Assembly (NCBI GenBank): GCA_022848825.1 | Contig: JAJISH010000069.1 | Coordinates: forward strand, 1-11,652 | Reading direction: 5' to 3' | Length of the DNA stretch: 11,652 nt | From: Thermoplasmatota archaeon | GTDB taxonomy: Archaea; Thermoplasmatota; Thermoplasmata; RBG-16-68-12; JAGMCJ01 | Shown: one piece after another, positions 1 through 7,113 of the stretch | Layout: every line of letters begins with the position of its first letter | How positions within the stretch are numbered: position 1 is the first letter of the stretch | Notes under the pieces: model-generated | Databases searched by the model: none | The model's input: only the letters and a program-made list of their open reading frames with translations | Told to the model about the DNA's origin: nothing | Translations under genes and position numbers: made by a program

Positions 1-1
1 G

Positions 2-2391
<2,390 letters not shown>

Positions 2392-2393
2392 GC

Positions 2394-2666
2394 GTGGATG
2401 TCGGCAGAGAGATCAGGAAGGCCATCGAGACAGGGGCAGTCAAACTCGGTGTGGACCAGACGAAGAAAGCGGTAAGAGACGGCAGCGCGAAGCTCGTCAT
2501 CCTTTCGAAGAACTGTCCGGACGAATTCCTGTTGGATCAATCCCAGACGAGAACGCTCAGATTCGATGGAACGAACGCCGACCTCGGATCAGCCTGTGGA
2601 AAGCCGTTTTCTATCTCGGTGCTTGCCGTCATCGAACCCGGTGACTCTGATATATTGGGTGCCTAG
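2394..2666 (+). CDS. rpl30e: Ribosomal protein L30e
   Basis: A 90-residue protein of the L7Ae/L30e/S12e/Gadd45 family, a component of the archaeal large ribosomal subunit. It shows the family alpha-beta-alpha layout: an N-terminal helix (VGREIRKAIETGAVKLGVDQ), TKKAVRDGSAKLVILSKNCP (the typical strand and turn), and the late glycine motif LGSACGKPFSISVLAV. It starts with GTG at 2394, 2 bp after the rpoA2 stop, with a GGGGG purine run just upstream. Position between rpoA2 and nusA is the classical archaeal order, which supports L30e over L7Ae. Confidence 0.95.
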   Translation: MDVGREIRKAIETGAVKLGVDQTKKAVRDGSAKLVILSKNCPDEFLLDQSQTRTLRFDGTNADLGSACGKPFSISVLAVIEPGDSDILGA

Positions 2667-2675
2667 GGTGAACTT

Positions 2676-3101
2676 GTGGAAGGAATCACGTTCGACGAGA
2701 ACACCATAAGTTATATCGCGTTCTTCCAGCGCATAACCGGTGCCAGGGTTAAGGATTGCATCGACACGGACGACAAGGTCATCTTCATCGTTGAGCCCGG
2801 GTACCTTGGGATGGCGGTCGGAAAGAAGGGAGAGATCGCCCAGAAGCTCAGGAGGATGATGAAGAAGGACATCCTCATCGTGGAGCACTCTAACAATCCT
2901 GGGACGTTCATAGCCAACCTTTTCCATCAGTTCAAAGTCCAAGGTGTGGAAGTGGAGGACAGGCCAAGAGGCACCCACGCAACGGTCAAGGTGGACCCGT
3001 CGCTAAAGGGCAAAGCCATTGGAAGGGACGGCAGCAACCTCAGACTGGCCAGACGGATAGTCAGGAGACATCATCCCATAGACAGCATAAGTGTCGACTA
3101 G
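2676..3101 (+). CDS. nusA: Archaeal NusA-like KH-domain protein
   Basis: A 141-residue RNA-binding transcription factor with two KH domains and none of the N-terminal or S1 regions of bacterial NusA, which is the normal archaeal form. The KH signature loops are visible: VGKKGEIAQKL near residues 49-59 and IGRDGSNLRLARRI near 113-126. The start is GTG 2676 with GGTGA at 2667-2671 as a likely ribosome binding site, 9 bp after the rpl30e stop, so it belongs to the polymerase operon. In many archaea rps12, rps7 and elongation factor genes follow. Here the cluster stops and a TATA box with an unrelated small gene comes next. Confidence 0.95.
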   Translation: MEGITFDENTISYIAFFQRITGARVKDCIDTDDKVIFIVEPGYLGMAVGKKGEIAQKLRRMMKKDILIVEHSNNPGTFIANLFHQFKVQGVEVEDRPRGTHATVKVDPSLKGKAIGRDGSNLRLARRIVRRHHPIDSISVD

Positions 3102-3106
3102 CGACA

Positions 3107-3116
3107 TACTTATATC
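3107..3116 (+). promoter_or_regulatory. TATA box for the small cysteine-rich gene
   Basis: The sequence ACTTATATCC lies just after the nusA stop. It predicts transcription from about 3135-3140, shortly before the start of the next gene, and marks the end of the polymerase operon. Confidence 0.65.
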
Positions 3117-3155
3117 CCGATTCCTCGATACTTTGTGTCAAGAAGGGATGGGAAT

Positions 3156-3410
3156 ATGTGCAAGTATATCTTTCAAGACAACAAGTGCTGTAACCCCGCG
3201 ATTGACAGCGATGAATGTATCGGACTCGATAACTGCCACATCTTCTCCGGGTCCAAGGAGATCGAGATGGGAGACTGCACGTTCGAGGCGTGGTACGGGC
3301 TCTACTGCCCCAAGTACAAGAGGTTCTTCTGCCCCGGCAAGGGCAACTGCGACACCTTCGAGCAGTACATGAAGAACTTCACGGGGTTCGGAAGAGGACC
3401 CAGCTCCTGA
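3156..3410 (+). CDS. Small cysteine-rich protein, unknown function
   Basis: An 84-residue protein with nine cysteines, in pairs such as CC (11-12), C..C spacings in the middle, and YCPKYKRFFCPGKGNC near the C-terminus. No signal peptide or membrane segment is visible, so it is probably a cytoplasmic metal-binding protein (zinc or an iron-sulfur centre); the metal is inference. ATG 3156 was chosen because the TATA box at 3107-3116 predicts a transcript starting near 3137 and a purine-rich stretch (GAAGGGATGGG) precedes it. A GTG at 3135 would add seven residues and could be used as a leaderless start. The gene ends 12 bp from the stop of the convergent membrane zinc-protein gene. I do not recognise the family. 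Confidence 0.75.
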   Translation: MCKYIFQDNKCCNPAIDSDECIGLDNCHIFSGSKEIEMGDCTFEAWYGLYCPKYKRFFCPGKGNCDTFEQYMKNFTGFGRGPSS

Positions 3411-3422
3411 ACCTCACAAGGC

Positions 3423-3713
3423 CTACAGGGGGCGTTTGCACTTCTCGCAGACCAATCTCGTTTCCCGCCCGCACTCCTTACAAATGCCATGGAGGAACCT
3501 CTCCTTGACGGGCGCGTGATGACAGTCCGAGACCGCCAGAACCATGTGTCCGCAGTAGTCGCAGAGGTGCTCGATCGGCCTCGTCCTCTCAACCCTCTTT
3601 TCGTAGATCTTGAGTATGACCCAGATGATGGTGAGGATGAGCACGAGTATCCCAACGACCACAATCGGCGACCCCCATGCACCCAGGCCGTTGGAGAGAA
3701 CGAAGTCGGTCAC
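3423..3713 (-). CDS. Single-pass membrane protein with cytoplasmic Cys/His zinc domain
   Basis: A 96-residue protein. Residues 16-34 form one strongly hydrophobic helix followed by KIYEKR, so the inside-positive rule places the C-terminus in the cytoplasm. The C-terminal 46 residues carry C51-x2-C54, C64-x-H66 (with H65 and H75 as alternatives), C78-x2-C81 and C89-x2-C92. That makes eight potential ligands, enough for two zinc ions in a RING-like order, although the spacing between the histidine and the third pair differs from classical RING. Two zinc ribbons are the simpler alternative. The start is GTG 3713, with a TATA-like element about 25 bp upstream, so the message is probably leaderless. 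It is divergent from the UFM1-like operon across a 162-bp gap. A role as membrane adaptor or ligase for that system is only inference from position and zinc pattern. Confidence 0.8.
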   Translation of the reverse strand: MTDFVLSNGLGAWGSPIVVVGILVLILTIIWVILKIYEKRVERTRPIEHLCDYCGHMVLAVSDCHHAPVKERFLHGICKECGRETRLVCEKCKRPL

Positions 3714-3731
3714 AAACCCTCAAACCGCTCT

Positions 3732-3743
3732 CTCATATTTATG
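3732..3743 (-). promoter_or_regulatory. TATA box for the membrane zinc-protein gene
   Basis: On the minus strand this reads CATAAATATGAG, centred about 25 bp before the GTG at 3713, which suggests a leaderless transcript. The rest of the divergent region 3744-3837 shows no gene, RNA or clear repeat. Confidence 0.6.
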
Positions 3744-3837
3744 GATATACCCACTCGCCTGACCGAGCATGATGGAGCGCTGTTCACTCTGGGCTCGTGT
3801 CTTGCTCGAGTCGATTCGCGAGAACGCTGACGCAACA

Positions 3838-3847
3838 GATTTATAGC
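3838..3847 (+). promoter_or_regulatory. TATA box of the UFM1-like operon
   Basis: GATTTATAGC is centred about 33 bp before the ATG of the ubiquitin-like gene. Initiation is expected near 3868-3870, giving a leader of only a few bases. No promoter-like element is obvious inside the following three genes, in keeping with one transcript. Confidence 0.7.
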
Positions 3848-3875
3848 ACCACGCACGTATTGAGTCGGGATACAT

Positions 3876-4121
3876 ATGGCAATGACAACTCTTCGTTTTA
3901 TCTTCATCAGCGATCCCGAGAAGCCGGTTGTCACGTTGAAGGTCCCGAACGAGATGCTTTTTCAGGAAGCCCTTGTGATGGCGGCCAAGAAGCAGGACAA
4001 GGATGCAGGCGTGCTCTCGGCAACATACCCAGGTGGCACCCCTATAGCCGGCGGGACAGTGGAGGAGATCTCTGAAAAGAGCACGAACATACACGTTATT
4101 GACCCGTCCATCGTTGGTTGA
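3876..4121 (+). CDS. UFM1-like ubiquitin-like modifier
   Basis: An 81-residue beta-grasp protein, about the size of UFM1. Strand 1 (LRFIFISDP, residues 6-14) and strand 2 (VVTLKVP, 18-24) are followed by a helix with F..AL..AA (29-37), then TVEEISEKSTNIHVIDPSIVG (61-81), which lines up with the final ubiquitin-fold strand and tail. It resembles UFM1 more than ubiquitin: SDP sits at the same place in the first hairpin, F..(A/V)L..AA starts the helix, and the chain ends in a single-glycine Val-Gly like mature UFM1, not Gly-Gly as in ubiquitin, SAMP, MoaD or Urm1. UFM1 precursors have two more residues; here the stop codon follows the glycine directly, so no maturation cleavage is needed. The chosen start is ATG 3876 (3882 is possible). 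The E2 gene begins at or over its stop. Confidence 0.9.
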   Translation: MAMTTLRFIFISDPEKPVVTLKVPNEMLFQEALVMAAKKQDKDAGVLSATYPGGTPIAGGTVEEISEKSTNIHVIDPSIVG

Positions 4122-4596
4122 TTTCTTGAAGAGGGAAGACGACCTATTCTATTTCTTGCAGTGTGCAACGATATCATCTCCGCGGGACGCCGACTGGCTC
4201 CAGAGAGTGAGGGAGGAGAAGTACGCCATTTCGAGATTCTCGGAATATCTCAGATTCCTCGAGGGGGGTGAATGGTTCGAACTGAGGCCGACGAGCGACG
4301 GCGCGACCAGATGGGTGGGCAGCGTGAGGGACGTGGGCCTGGAATTCGAGATGGAGCTTGTATTGAAGGACGCCTATCCGACAATGCCTCCGGCCGTTAG
4401 GGTCCCCAAGCTCATGGACTACACGGACAGGAAGCTGGATGACGGGGTCCTCGGGCTCAGGATATGCGACATGCATATGGAGCAGAACTATTGGTGGGAC
4501 GAATACTGCGGCATTGCTCTTTATCTCAAGCGGGAGGTCAGCTACTGGGTCCAGAGCGTTCTTCACGATATGCGCAAAGAGGGGTGGCTGAAATAG
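4114..4596 (+). CDS. UFC1-like E2 conjugating enzyme
   Basis: About 160 residues (human UFC1 has 167). It is predicted to take the activated modifier from the neighbouring E1 as a cysteine thioester. Similarity to UFC1 runs along the chain: PRD.dWLQR(V/L)..E (23 onward), EWF.L....(D/E)G.TRW.G, EFE...L...YPT.PP...VP.L (about 78-98), then G.(R/K)IC with the proposed catalytic Cys118. The classical HPN motif of ubiquitin E2s is absent, as in UFC1, which has TAK there; here the segment reads YTDRK. After the cysteine comes a tryptophan-containing helix region (NYWWDEYCG). There is no good ATG; TTG 4114 (overlapping the modifier gene by 8 bp), 4126 or 4099 could be the start, with translational coupling likely. 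UFC1 similarity was judged by eye from memory. Confidence 0.88.
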   Translation: MVDFLKREDDLFYFLQCATISSPRDADWLQRVREEKYAISRFSEYLRFLEGGEWFELRPTSDGATRWVGSVRDVGLEFEMELVLKDAYPTMPPAVRVPKLMDYTDRKLDDGVLGLRICDMHMEQNYWWDEYCGIALYLKREVSYWVQSVLHDMRKEGWLK

Positions 4597-5369
4597 AGAG
4601 GTATTCCCGCTTCATGGAGTTCCCCTTTGCAGACTTCTCGGAGCTTAAGGAGAAGAGGATTCTCATCGTCGGCGTCGGCGGGCTCGGTGCGGTGAGCGCT
4701 GAGATACTCACCAGGTGCGGCGTCGGCAAGATGGTGCTGATGGACTACGACACGATCGAGGAGGCGAATCTTAACAGACTCATCTACGACACGTCACAAG
4801 TTGGGATGAAGAAGGTGGATGCGCTGAAGGCCCACTTGAGGAAGGCGAATCCGGAGGTAACTGGCGTAGGTCATCCGTTTGACATAACGGACGGAAAGGG
4901 CTACGATCTGTTCGTCGAGGAAGTCGGCAAGAGCGACGCCGTGCTGGGATGCGTCGACACGTTCCAGGTCAGGCTCTTCATGAATTCCCAGTGCGTCAAG
5001 TCGGGGAAGCCGCTGATCGACGGCGGGGCGTCGACCGACGGGGTTAACGGAAGCGTTCATGTCGTCATCCCGGGAAAAACACCTTGCTTCAGGTGCAACA
5101 GGCCGGTCCTTGGCGAAGCGCCCCCTGTGGAGATGCAGAGACCTGAAGGCACCAGGGACACCACCGGCGTATGCCACTTCACATCGCTTCCCACGACCAT
5201 GGGGATAATCTCTAGTCTCCAGTGTCAGGAGGTCCTCAAGCTTCTGTTGAACTTCGGACATACGGCGCCCTACCTAATGTATCACGGGCTTGAGGGCGTC
5301 CTGGAGAGGTATGACTGGGAGAGGGACCCGGACTGTCCAGTTTGCGGGGATATCACGGATGAAGAGTGA
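4584..5369 (+). CDS. UBA5-like E1 activating enzyme
   Basis: A 261-residue ThiF/MoeB/E1-fold enzyme expected to adenylate the modifier's C-terminal glycine and hold it as a thioester. Visible parts: ERYSRF at the N-terminus, the nucleotide loop GVGGLG (30-35), LTRCGVGK, DYDTIEEANLNRL, zinc ligands C168-x2-C171 and C251-x2-C254, and the catalytic-site motif GVC (C197) followed by SLPTTMG and LLNFG. The last group is the signature of UBA5, the UFM1 activator, and differs from MoeB, ThiF and Uba4. LTRCG(V/I)GK and IPG...CF.C also match UBA5. The protein stops just after the last CxxC, so it lacks the UBA5 C-terminal tail (about 404 residues in human) that binds UFC1. GTG 4584 keeps the RYSR motif and overlaps the E2 gene by 13 bp; ATG 4614, behind GAGAGGT, is the alternative. 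Confidence 0.93.
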   Translation: MAEIERYSRFMEFPFADFSELKEKRILIVGVGGLGAVSAEILTRCGVGKMVLMDYDTIEEANLNRLIYDTSQVGMKKVDALKAHLRKANPEVTGVGHPFDITDGKGYDLFVEEVGKSDAVLGCVDTFQVRLFMNSQCVKSGKPLIDGGASTDGVNGSVHVVIPGKTPCFRCNRPVLGEAPPVEMQRPEGTRDTTGVCHFTSLPTTMGIISSLQCQEVLKLLLNFGHTAPYLMYHGLEGVLERYDWERDPDCPVCGDITDEE

Positions 5370-6360
5370 CGTGACCATCCAGAGAGACGTCATAGCCATA
5401 GTCCTGAGCCACGCGCTCAAGGAGAGCAGGACGAGTGGAAGGGAAGTGATCGGATGGTTGCTGGGGTTCCTCTGGAACGGAGAGATATACGTCTGTGACG
5501 CCGTCCCCTGCACCCGATACAGAAGGCAGACGAAGTTCAGCGCGGAGGCGGATCCCCTCGAGGAAGCGGAGCTCGCCAGCAAGTATCCGAGAGACGTCGG
5601 AATCGTGGGACTGTATCACTCGCATCCGTTTTCCTTGGGAAGGAACTCCTCACTGTTCAGGGATCTCTTCGACGTGGGCGATATCTTCCACAGCCATACC
5701 GATGACATCACGATGAAGAACAGAGCGGGGAAACGGAAGAACTACCTCTCCCTCGTGACGAACGGAATCGACTACGCATGCTTTGTCATGCGGAATCGGG
5801 TGGAGAGGGCATCTCCCAGGATCGTGGACAGCATTTCATACTCCGACGCGATGGATGCCCACCAGACGGAAATCGACATCTCATTTGTGCGAGCGATGGA
5901 CAGGAAGGCCCTTCCCCGCTTGATGAGGGAGCTAGGTCGGGATCTCGCTGAACACATCGACTCGACGATCGATGTGAATTCCCTCAGGGTCAGGAACCTG
6001 CCGAAGAAGGGTGGGAGGTTGTCGTCTCCCGCTGTGGACTCTCGCGGCAAGGGAAACGTCTTTAGGGCGGCCGAGGAGGATGACAAGATAATGGTCGAGG
6101 TCCACATCAACCTCAGTCCCGTTGTGTACACTTCCAGTAAGAAGGAGTCCGAGATACTGGAAGCCCTGAGAAACGAGATGATCGACGACTCTGCCTATCT
6201 CATGTGGAAGCTTCTGTCCTCCCGGATGCTGGACAGGTTCAAAGAGAGCGTGGGGAGAATCGAGGTCGGGCTCGGGTCCTTCGAGATAGACGAGGACGGC
6301 CCTCTTCCTCTGAAGATCTACAGTGCGCCCGAGAGGAGCATCGCTAGGAAGAGATCATAG
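5359..6360 (+). CDS. JAB/MPN-domain protein, candidate deconjugase of the UFM1-like system
   Basis: A 333-residue protein with an N-terminal JAB/MPN domain (about 4-140) and a C-terminal region of about 190 residues that I do not recognise. JAB metalloproteases cut isopeptide bonds of ubiquitin-like modifiers using E, HxH and D around zinc. Here E29 (GREVIGWLLG) and H87-x-H89-P (YHSHPF) are present. The canonical rest is H-x7-S-x2-D, but after S97 the expected aspartate position (100) is phenylalanine and the nearest aspartate is D102. The metal site is therefore shifted by two residues or impaired. Start ATG 5359 overlaps the E1 stop by 11 bp with GGGGAT upstream, so the gene closes the operon. 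Since the modifier needs no maturation, removal from targets is the likely role. The eukaryotic UFM1 pathway uses the cysteine proteases UfSP1/2 instead. Confidence 0.88.
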   Translation: MKSDVTIQRDVIAIVLSHALKESRTSGREVIGWLLGFLWNGEIYVCDAVPCTRYRRQTKFSAEADPLEEAELASKYPRDVGIVGLYHSHPFSLGRNSSLFRDLFDVGDIFHSHTDDITMKNRAGKRKNYLSLVTNGIDYACFVMRNRVERASPRIVDSISYSDAMDAHQTEIDISFVRAMDRKALPRLMRELGRDLAEHIDSTIDVNSLRVRNLPKKGGRLSSPAVDSRGKGNVFRAAEEDDKIMVEVHINLSPVVYTSSKKESEILEALRNEMIDDSAYLMWKLLSSRMLDRFKESVGRIEVGLGSFEIDEDGPLPLKIYSAPERSIARKRS

Positions 6361-6705
6361 CTTCGCGCCGCACTTGCCGCAGAAGGCATCCTTGCTTGAG
6401 ATCCTCTCCCCACAATCCGGACAGTTCTGCTTCTGTTTGGCGCCGCACTTGGCGCAGAAGTCGTCCGCATCTTCGACGTCACCTCCGCACTCTGCGCACT
6501 CCAAGACGCCCGTGACGGGCTCGCCGACGCTCTTCTTGTAGCATTCCTCACACGTATACTCGGCCTTGTTCTCATACTCGATTAGAATGTAGGGCTCCTT
6601 CTCCTGTCCACAGACCATGCAGGTCTCATGTTGTCGAGGCTCAGAATACTCCCGGATCCTCAGCGGCTCTTCGAGAGGAGTCTCATCCTGCTCCTCCTCT
6701 TCCAT
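6355..6705 (-). CDS. Acidic protein with three zinc ribbons
   Basis: A 116-residue protein with six CxxC knuckles: 29-32 with 52-55, 70-73 with 84-87, and 95-98 with 109-112. The last two form a double zinc ribbon of the DZANK type (CxxCG...A.FC.KCGAK repeated). Residues 1-25 are very acidic and probably disordered. There is no membrane segment, so it is likely a cytoplasmic adaptor or nucleic-acid/protein binding module; the partner is unknown. ATG 6705 was chosen because a TATA-like element sits 22-32 bp upstream and the in-frame ATG at 6753 would fall before it. It converges with the JAB gene, the two stop codons overlapping by 6 bp, so read-through from one could oppose the other. A link to the UFM1-like system is possible but rests only on position. 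Confidence 0.85.
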   Translation of the reverse strand: MEEEEQDETPLEEPLRIREYSEPRQHETCMVCGQEKEPYILIEYENKAEYTCEECYKKSVGEPVTGVLECAECGGDVEDADDFCAKCGAKQKQNCPDCGERISSKDAFCGKCGAKL

Positions 6706-6715
6706 GCAGTAATGA

Positions 6716-6731
6716 TATTGCCATGGCAATA
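6716..6731. promoter_or_regulatory. 16-bp perfect palindrome, possible operator
   Basis: TATTGCCATGGCAATA is a perfect inverted repeat lying between the TATA-like element (6727-6737, minus strand, GATTATTATTG) and the start codon of the zinc-ribbon gene at 6705. A dimeric regulator bound here would block initiation. No regulator gene is visible nearby. Confidence 0.45.
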
Positions 6732-6737
6732 ATAATC
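6727..6737 (-). promoter_or_regulatory. TATA-like element for the zinc-ribbon gene
   Basis: GATTATTATTG on the minus strand is centred about 28 bp before ATG 6705, which suggests a leaderless or nearly leaderless message. It is weaker than the other TATA boxes in the window. Confidence 0.45.
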
Positions 6738-6757
6738 TTTCGGAGCAGTTCACAGAA

Positions 6758-6931
6758 TCATTGGGCTTCCGTCACCGCGTCCTTGCCCTTCAGCAGAACG
6801 CCCTTGACGCGAGGCTTGGACCCCTTCGATGGGACCTCGATGTATGAGATGTATCCAGATCTCACGTTGAGGTGCACGAAGGAGATGTTCTCCTTCAACT
6901 CCAGCAGTCTCTTCTTGCTTCTGCGCTTCAT
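6758..6931 (-). CDS. Small basic protein (57 residues), unknown function
   Basis: A short gene on the minus strand, MKRRSKKRLLELKENISFVH then a beta-rich remainder (LNVRSGYISYIEVPSKG, PRVKGVLLKGKDAVTEAQ). The N-terminal eight residues are strongly basic, which hints at nucleic-acid or ribosome binding. Support for it being real: a strong TATA box (CTTATATACC) lies 37-46 bp upstream, giving a leader of roughly 16 bases, the codon choice matches its neighbours, and the space is otherwise empty. It ends 52 bp before the zinc-ribbon gene on the same strand, which has its own weak TATA-like element. I do not recognise the family. Confidence 0.65.
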   Translation of the reverse strand: MKRRSKKRLLELKENISFVHLNVRSGYISYIEVPSKGSKPRVKGVLLKGKDAVTEAQ

Positions 6932-6967
6932 CCCAATCCCACTTGACCAAGAAATCGGTTTTGTCGG

Positions 6968-6977
6968 TATATAAGCC
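6968..6977. promoter_or_regulatory. TATA box, readable on both strands
   Basis: On the minus strand this reads CTTATATACC and drives the 57-residue gene. The plus strand reads GGTATATAAG, also a good TATA match, which would start a transcript near 7000, well before the next gene's own TATA box. Confidence 0.65.
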
Positions 6978-7021
6978 GTCGGGCACTAGAATCAAAGTTG
7001 ATAATAGGACATCGCAGGAGC

Positions 7022-7039
7022 GGAGCCAGACTTGGCTCC
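7022..7039 (+). other. 7-bp hairpin in intergenic region
   Basis: GGAGCCA and TGGCTCC are perfect complements around a four-base loop. They lie in the 182-bp region between the divergent genes, where nothing codes convincingly. There is no following T-tract, so it is not an obvious terminator. It could be part of a leader or small RNA, or chance. Confidence 0.35.
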
Positions 7040-7086
7040 AGATGCACTCGGAACGCCCGTCTTACAAGAAGCCGTTCCACAAAGTT

Positions 7087-7094
7087 GATATAAG
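7087..7094 (+). promoter_or_regulatory. TATA box for the small acidic-tailed gene
   Basis: GATATAAG is centred about 24 bp before ATG 7114, the spacing expected for a leaderless archaeal transcript. An 11-bp direct repeat, CAAAGTTGATA, covers this element's upstream part (7080-7090) and recurs at 6993-7003. Confidence 0.65.
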
Positions 7095-7113
7095 CGAGCC
7101 AACAGAGATTATA

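Noticed and set aside
3714..3875. Possible tRNA or small RNA in the divergent gap
   Set aside because: I saw no TTCRANNC T-loop, no cloverleaf pairing and no C/D boxes; the region is accounted for by two TATA boxes.
3720..4094. Minus-strand open frame across the divergent promoter and the modifier gene
   Set aside because: It overlaps two TATA boxes and a clear beta-grasp gene, and its translation shows no family features.
4584..5369. E1 as MoeB, ThiF or UbaA (SAMP/tRNA thiolation or cofactor synthesis)
   Set aside because: The active-site motif GVC..SLPTTMG with LLNFG, LTRCG and the adjacent E2 fit UBA5. No thiamine, molybdopterin or tRNA thiolation gene is nearby and the modifier does not end in Gly-Gly.
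6723..6974. Plus-strand open frame of 83 codons opposite the 57-residue gene
   Set aside because: Its start overlaps the palindrome and promoter of the zinc-ribbon gene and its translation is low-complexity; the minus-strand gene has the better promoter.
6943..7113. Upstream extension of the 7114 gene in the same frame
   Set aside because: It would place the start within the divergent promoter region, before a well-placed TATA box at 7087-7094, and the extra residues show no conserved pattern.
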